Source: Delphinus delphis | Lineage: Eukaryota > Chordata > Mammalia > Artiodactyla > Delphinidae | Length of the DNA stretch: 64,000 nucleotides | Assembly (NCBI RefSeq): GCF_949987515.2 | Contig: NC_082696.1 | Span: 57,070,947 to 57,134,946 of the forward strand | Direction: 5' to 3' | Part shown: positions 1-64,000 of the stretch, piece by piece | Layout of the letters: every line of letters begins with the position of its first letter | How positions within the stretch are numbered: position 1 is the stretch's first letter | The notes under the pieces: generated by a model | Seen by the model: only the letters and a program-made list of their open reading frames with translations | The model's database searches: none | Told to the model about the DNA's origin: nothing | Position numbers and translations under genes: made by a program

Positions 1-57793
<57,793 letters not shown>

Positions 57794-58698
57794 TGTCTTT
57801 TCTAAAAGATTTTGTTCTTTAAGGATCTCTGAAACATATTTATCATTTAATGCCCCATTACCAGCATTTACAATGCCACAGATTGTTAGAGTGGATAATT
57901 TAAGTTACTGGGTATTTGACATGTGTTCTTGTGAAATCAAAGATAACAGCACTGGCGTTCAGGGTTATACACAGGTAATGGAGCTAAAGTGAATATACAA
58001 ATTGCCCCTCTATTTATATGGGAACCAGGATAGATAAATTTTGAATTGAAAAATACTTGTGTAGTATTAAGTGAGCATATATATCACATGAAAGGACCGA
58101 TGGATGACAGCAATCATTATGATGATCCAGTGAACTTCATACACACAGATCACTCTCCACAAACTGCTATATATACTTTACATATGGAAATATAGACTAT
58201 ATATCATAAATATACCCCAAGTGGGTAAGTTTCCTTAACCCTAGTGCATTAAGCATCTTAAAGAAATTTCCATTCCCAAAATAACTAAGAAAGAGATATA
58301 TCTTGTAAACTGCTTTCTTCTTTGTGGTTTCAACCATCCAGCTCATTTCGTTCAGGCATAAATTAGGGAAATGGTTCTGGATATGATACAAGAATGAGTT
58401 TTCACCTGGCATCCATTATAAGCAATCAGGAAGTGGTGATTTTTCACCTTACTTTTGAGTTAGACAAAGAACAGGATCACACTGACATAGCGGTAAGGGT
58501 TTTTCTAAGTAAAAACACTGAGATATTGGGACACATATCAAAAGCCTGGTGTGCCCAACTGGAAATAGATTAGTAGAGATGGAAAGGCCAGAGGCAGAGA
58601 AAAATGAAATGATATCTCAAAACAAACAAGTTCAGGGTCAGCATATGTAATCAACATATTTGGGGCTTGTAAAACTAACCAAATAAAAATTCAAACTA

Positions 58699-58892
58699 GG
58701 GCTTCCCTGGTGGTGCAGTGGTTGAGAGTCCGCCTGCCGATGCAGGGGACACGGGTTCGTGCCCCGGTCCGGGAAGATCCCACATGCCGCGGAGCAGCTG
58801 GGCCCGTGAGCCATGGCCGCTGGGCCTGCGCGTCTGGAGCCTGTGCTCCGTGACGGGAGAGACCGCAGCAGTGAGGGGCCCGCGTACCACAA
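58699..58892 (+). mobile_element. CHR SINE, sense, in SIM1 3' UTR
   Basis: Begins ggcttccctggtggtgcagt, B-box-like ggttcgtgccccggtcc near 58753, ends ggcccgcgtaccac plus A-run. Perfect target duplication aaaaattcaaacta at 58685-58698 and 58893-58906. About 0.9 kb after the stop codon, so it is probably transcribed in the mRNA. Confidence 0.93.
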
Positions 58893-58940
58893 AAAAATTC
58901 AAACTAATTCACCAAGAAAAAAAGGCTGATAAGTGCAAAA

Positions 58941-58962
58941 CACACACACACACACACACACA
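58941..58962. repeat. (CA)n microsatellite
   Basis: Eleven CA units just downstream of the 3' UTR SINE. Confidence 0.95.
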
Positions 58963-59194
58963 AAACTAAGGGAAACCAGTGAATGCTACATGACAGCAGT
59001 GTGTTTGAACACATTTCAAAGCACAGATGTGCAAATGTGACATGTGGAAAGCCTCAGGAGAGAGTCTAAGATAAAAGCCTAGGCTGACAGACAGGTGGTT
59101 AGAAGGGTACAAGTAGTACTCTGACTGAAGGAACAGGCAAAGCGTTCATGATTCCATATTGTTTGTAAACAGCAAAAACAAACTTGGTCTCGAG

Positions 59195-59350
59195 TTCATG
59201 TGATACAGTAGAAAGACCAGCAGACTAGATGCCGAGATCTCTGAGTTCCAGTTTGACCCTGCCTGTAACTTATTTTGGGAGCACAGATGTATCACTGACC
59301 ACACCTGGGCCCCAATTTCTTTATCTGTATGGCAGCTCTAAAGTTCCAAG
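59195..59350 (+). repeat. MIR-like SINE fragment
   Basis: 'cagactagatgccgagatct', 'ctgagttccagtttgaccct' and 'tttctttatctgtatggcag' roughly follow MIR, sense. Diverged. Confidence 0.4.
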
Positions 59351-62120
59351 GGTCTGTGGTTCGTTCTTGCAGCAGCACTGAACTTGTTAACCAGTTATCT
59401 CTCTGCTGTGAGTTGTCAAGGCTCATCATTCTGGCTTACCTGCACTCATACAGAGGTCTAGATGCTTTGAAACTTAAGCAGGTGCATGGGCTCTTTTAGG
59501 CATATTATAGTTACAATCAACTTTCTAGTTCAGCCGAGGTATAGATGGTAGAAACTGATGAGGGAGAAGAAAAATAAGTAAGATTTATTTAATGCATCAT
59601 TCTCTAGTAATCAAAGCAAAGTGACATAAGTGATTAGAGAAATTTTATAGAAAATATTTCCTAGGAGTCCCATGCCTGAAACTCTTGCCATATGGAAGGG
59701 GGGAGGGAGGTATTAGAACTTACATTTTGAAGACAGAACATGACATTGAACACTCAGGGATCGGTAGTGTATTTTCATCATTTAACACAGTTATTTGGCA
59801 GTCCAGAGGCAGGTGACAATCTGAATGATGGTAATCTGAGAGATGAATATGGTTGTTTGTATGTGAGAAAGGAGGCTACATAAAATTAAATAAATAGCTC
59901 TTGGGTATGACAGCAACGTTTGTGCTGTAAATGAAAAAGGTGCACGTGAGTGAGAAAGTTAGTGGTTATCATATATACTTTCAAAAATGTTAAAAGAACA
60001 ATAAAAACTAAAATTTGAACCATACAAGCAAAAGTATTTATGGAAAACCCTGGAGCACTTAAAATGAATTTTGATCAATTTGCAACATGAAGTAAGGTTT
60101 TCTGAATGCTAAAGTTTTTGCAGAATTCTGTAGATGGACAAATGGTTCAAAGGCACAGATATCTCAAGAATATGGAGCATTTTGGAAAGGAAATCTACAC
60201 AGATGGGTTTTACTAATGGATACACATTCTACCAAAAATGTCAAGGACAGATGGTATAAAAGAAATGGAATCTTAAGAATCAAGAAAAATGAATTGATAT
60301 GAAAGAAAACACTGTCATAGTAATTTCAGTGGGATTTTCCTATGGAAGATAGTTGATGAAAGAAATAAATTATGAACTCTACAATTAGGGGGTAGTCAGA
60401 AGGAATAATGCTCTTTAAAATGGTATGACCAATATTTTTAAGTGAAGACAGAATTAACTGAATTACATCTTGATTAAATTTTTGGTAGATTGATCCAGTT
60501 TCAAACACAACCTATTTATTTAATTTATGTCTCAATAATTTTATGGTAGCAGCTTTATTATATTACATATAATGCCTATATATGTATATGTATGTTCCCA
60601 TTTAAAATTAGACTTAAATTGGCTTTAGTTTTAATACTTGATTTCCATAACTTTGCTAAATGCTGAGAATTGACTGAAATAGAGAAGTATGATTTTTATA
60701 TCACTTTGGGGATTCATAAAAATGTGTTATATCCAATTATTAGAACAATATGTAACCATTCATTAGATGATGCAAACCTCATGCTTTCTAGTAATAGTAG
60801 GAGTATCTTTGTTTCCCATTTTACCTGTCTGCCCTACCTAATTTAAAAATTTGGATGACCAAAGAAATAAATGAATATTTCCCCATCTTCCTTGGGAAAA
60901 TTTAGTTAAAACTATTATTGAGAATATACAGATTTGATGTATTATATTTGGATGCATAATATTAACGTCACAATCACTACAGGTCAGACATTTAGGTGTG
61001 TCACACAGGTTTTTTGACATACTGTGCTGAATATAATGGGCTAGCTTTTTCTAAACTGTGATTGCCTGATTTAGGATAATACAACACAGGGCTGGTGTGA
61101 CATTCAATATGAGACAGGATGCAATAAATGATTTGCCTTCAGTATTATACAGAAAATTCATTTATTCTTTTTTGATTATATTTTATAGGACTAGAATATT
61201 TTCATGGGGTGCTATTCTTAATTGTTTCTACACCCTGCTGCCACATGCTGCTTCTGGGCAGAGAATCCCACTTAAGCTAGGCTTTAATGGGCTCTTCTAG
61301 AAAAGGATAATATGCTTCATTTTCTTGTCTTTTTAATGGTGGATGAGGATCAATTCAATAAAAGATCATTTGGAAAATATGCATAGACATTTTAAAATAA
61401 AAAGATTTTTTTCCCAATACCTAGACCAAATAAGTTTGATAGAAGACACTACAGCTAAAGAGACCTTCTGAATACAGATATAATATTTTATAGCTCTCTT
61501 GCTTTCTTTTAAGAGCTGGATGTTACTAAACTATTCAGTGCAATTCTGTTAGTACTAGTAGTATTTGGAAATGACAGAGTCAATGCTGATGTTTGGAAAA
61601 CTGAGGATTTGGCCATTTTGGGGTCACTTACCTTGCCCAGAAGAATAGCTTATGCTTCAATGTACTCTGATTTAAAAAGTTTGAGTGCCCAGATTTGGTA
61701 CCTTCATTCACTCAAATTACAGGACAGAAAGACACATCTTGTTTTCTTAATGACTTAATAATGAATGTGAATCCTATGGTTCTCCAAATAAGTGATTCAA
61801 CTTTCATGTCAGTGTCAGCTTTTGTGAATAGGAATTTGTCTATAAGACAGCAAAATCAATTCGTTAGTCCTTCCTGGAAAATGCATTGTGGATAAAACAT
61901 TCATTTTCATTCTAAGCCTCAAATGAATGACAGAACAGCTATGGACACATGCCTAGAAAATATTCTTGGGAGAAATTTCTGTGTGGGGCTCATTTCTTGT
62001 GCACAGGAGTTGTACGGGTAATGCTGAACTCAAAAAGTGAGATTGTGCTCATATCCAAATAGGGTTTGCTCAGAGTTCCTTTTCTAGGACGGTATGCAGA
62101 AAGGCTGTGTGTATGTATAG

Positions 62121-62169
62121 TACACACACACACACACACACACACAACACACACACATGCACACACAAG
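62121..62169. repeat. (CA)n microsatellite, interrupted
   Basis: CA units from 62121 with interruptions (caacac, catgc) up to about 62169. Confidence 0.93.
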
Positions 62170-62972
62170 CAATTGTAAAACAAGTAACAAAGTTCTGTTC
62201 TGCTGTGCTCCTTAAAAACTGATGGTTCACATAAGAAATCCTAACTGATAATTTAAACCAAACATTTATCATTTTATTTATTACAGTTTTGCTGCATGGG
62301 AATTTGCTTTCATAAGCCTATATAGTTTGTCCTAATTTGCTGATCCGGAGCACATTTAATCACAGTTGAATTTGTACCCAACAACCCTGGTGTGTTTACA
62401 TTTCAAAAGAAATGAAATTGGCATGGAAAAAATTTTAGAAGTACTGTAACTTTTTTCCAATATTTTTCCCCAAAGGGAAATATTTCAAAAAATGAAACAT
62501 ATGAGTAGGCACTTCAAAAAAAGATAAAATATTTTATGTTTGTTTTTTGACTGACATGCTATAAAAGGATTATATTTGTGAAAGAAGATACTGATTGCCA
62601 ATATTTCAAATACCATCTTGCAATGTATAGTTTTTAGTGATATCATAGTATAAATCTGTAATTTGAACTTTTACTTTGGAATGTAAAGTAGAAAATATTA
62701 GCTATGTCAATGATATCTTGCAAAGTGTTCCCATTTATAATTATTTATATTGTAAATAGCTTTCTGAAGTAAATTCGAAGTTAATGTGCATAAAATGTAT
62801 TTATTATGTGAGGAATTTTTTGGTTTAAAATATAGTTACCAATATGCAGTTTGAGTCTGAATTATTCATTGAAAGGAAAATTTCTATAGGACAAAGACTG
62901 TCAACTAGAAGACTAGCAATGTAAAGAAATAAGGATTGTTTTAGCTCTAGATTCTCTTGAAATGGGTAACAT

Positions 62973-62974
<2 letters not shown>

Positions 62975-63009
<35 letters not shown>
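62975..63009. repeat. (CA)n microsatellite
   Basis: About 17 CA units, uninterrupted. Confidence 0.95.
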
Positions 63010-63010
<1 letters not shown>

Positions 63011-63318
63011 TTTAAGAGACCTAGTAATAGAAGCTTACACATATGCACAGTAACTATTAGGTAACGGATCTGATTTTCATTAGACACTGGAGAATGGTTT
63101 CTCAATTTTTTATTAGAACATCTTAAGCAGGACTTCTTTGGTCTCCACTTTGCTAAAATAAAGTGAGAAATTTGAAAGTATAGGTTACATGTTTAATGTC
63201 CAAGGGGGAAAAATAAAACCTATAATATTGAGATTATCTAATTTGAATATCTAAAACTAGTTTTAGATAGTTTAAATTGTCTCATGGATATGGCCAAATC
63301 CTTATAAATTGTCTAATT

Positions 63319-63343
63319 TAGACTATCTAAATTAGATAGTCTA
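63319..63343. repeat. AT-rich palindrome, 12-bp perfect arms
   Basis: Arms tagactatctaa and ttagatagtcta surround a single central A. Nearby (63235-63375) related 'atctaa' and 'ttagat' motifs recur, including aaactagttt, so the whole 140 bp is rich in small inverted repeats. Confidence 0.9.
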
Positions 63344-64000
63344 TTGATTATCTAGTTTTGAATATCTAAAAACATATTAAAAACAGCTTGAATAATTTTT
63401 ATTTTGGAATCCAAAGTATTTTTAAAATTTAGAAATTAGGAATTAAGGTCAAACAAAAAATAGATTGCCAGGTGGTTCTCTCTTTTTTCATTTTCATAGC
63501 CCCCAACATGGGAAATCCGCCTCCAGGGATTTCTGATTTACCTCGATGTATTCCAGAAGTTGTCAACCATTAGCCAATTCAACAAGGCTACACGATATAG
63601 TTTTAATTCATTGGAAATGTTATTTGTATTTCATTAAGCTTTTTGACAAAGCTGCGCAAAGTATTGCCATTAACATTACAGCATTTATCAGATATTTTCC
63701 TACATGATCCTTTAAATACTTGTTTTAGTGCTTTCATTTCTGAAAATAAAATTGTTTTCACCTACTTTACACTTCAAAATAACTGCACTTCCAAATTAAT
63801 TCACAACATTTATGGAATTCATATTATATGCCCCACATGGGATAGACACCAGAATCTTTCTCATTGAAGGACATTATAGGAAAGCACATACGGAGGGTCT
63901 TTGATTTTCCTGATGCGCTTTGAAAGTGCAAATTCTTTAAAATGACAAGCATTTATTGAATCATCATGTGCCAGGCATTGAACCAAGCTCAGATTATCAC

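Larger units (their letters stand above)
57794..64000 (+). other. SIM1 3' UTR and downstream DNA
   Basis: AT-rich sequence without further genes. Candidate AATAAA signals on the + strand are at 59889, 60000, 61123, 61357, 61396, 63157, 63212 and 63745; I cannot tell which is used. It contains a sense CHR SINE (58699-58892), a MIR-like piece (about 59195-59350) and three CA repeats. The border between 3' UTR and intergenic DNA needs RNA data. Confidence 0.6.

Noticed and set aside
57794..64000. Assigning a definite poly(A) site
   Set aside because: At least eight AATAAA hexamers are present and none can be preferred without transcript data.

Overview
This window is a stretch of mammalian nuclear genome, most likely from a cetacean (whale or dolphin). 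The main reason is a set of 17 tRNA-derived SINEs of the CHR superfamily (Cetacea-Hippopotamus-Ruminant). Several are in the long form typical of whales, with a pol III B-box-like core and a tail reading into poly(A), and many still have clean target-site duplications. Older MIR, L2, L1 and hAT (MER5A-, MER20- and MER30-like) copies complete the mammalian repeat picture. There are no bacterial, plasmid or viral features and no CRISPR array.

The only gene I can support is SIM1 (single-minded homolog 1, a bHLH-PAS transcription factor), on the + strand. Ten coding exons (exons 2-11 if the bHLH exon is counted as 1) run from 1380 to the stop codon at 57791-57793. Every exon has consensus AG/GT boundaries and the phases join without a break. 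Together they encode residues 59 (part) to 766, the exact length of human SIM1 as I recall it. The first coding exon, with the start codon and the bHLH DNA-binding domain (residues 1-58), is not in the window and must lie upstream of base 1.

Layout: 1-1379 is the end of intron 1. At 1380-7792 seven exons encode PAS-A, PAS-B and PAC; introns here range from 134 bp to 3.4 kb and much of the area is CpG-rich. At 7793-32088 is a 24.3 kb intron 8. The isolated 169-bp exon 9 (32089-32257) carries the nuclear localisation signal. At 32258-54498 is a 22.2 kb intron 9. Exon 10 (54499-54901), a 2.2 kb intron and exon 11 (57063-57793) encode the C-terminal single-minded domain. From 57794 onward is AT-rich 3' UTR and then probably intergenic DNA; the poly(A) site cannot be fixed by eye. 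The first 16.5 kb has no CHR SINE, while introns 8 and 9 hold sixteen copies, thirteen of them antisense to the gene.

I found no new multi-gene system. The best leads are cis-regulatory or structural: repeat-poor blocks in introns 8 and 9 that resemble conserved non-coding elements, a perfect 16-bp palindrome with two E-boxes and a CTCF-like core (42078), a hairpin with 12-bp arms (36794), an antisense SINE ending about 50 bp before the exon 10 acceptor, and an 89-bp tandem duplication in intron 10. Repeat family names are from memory of consensus sequences and were not checked with a database.
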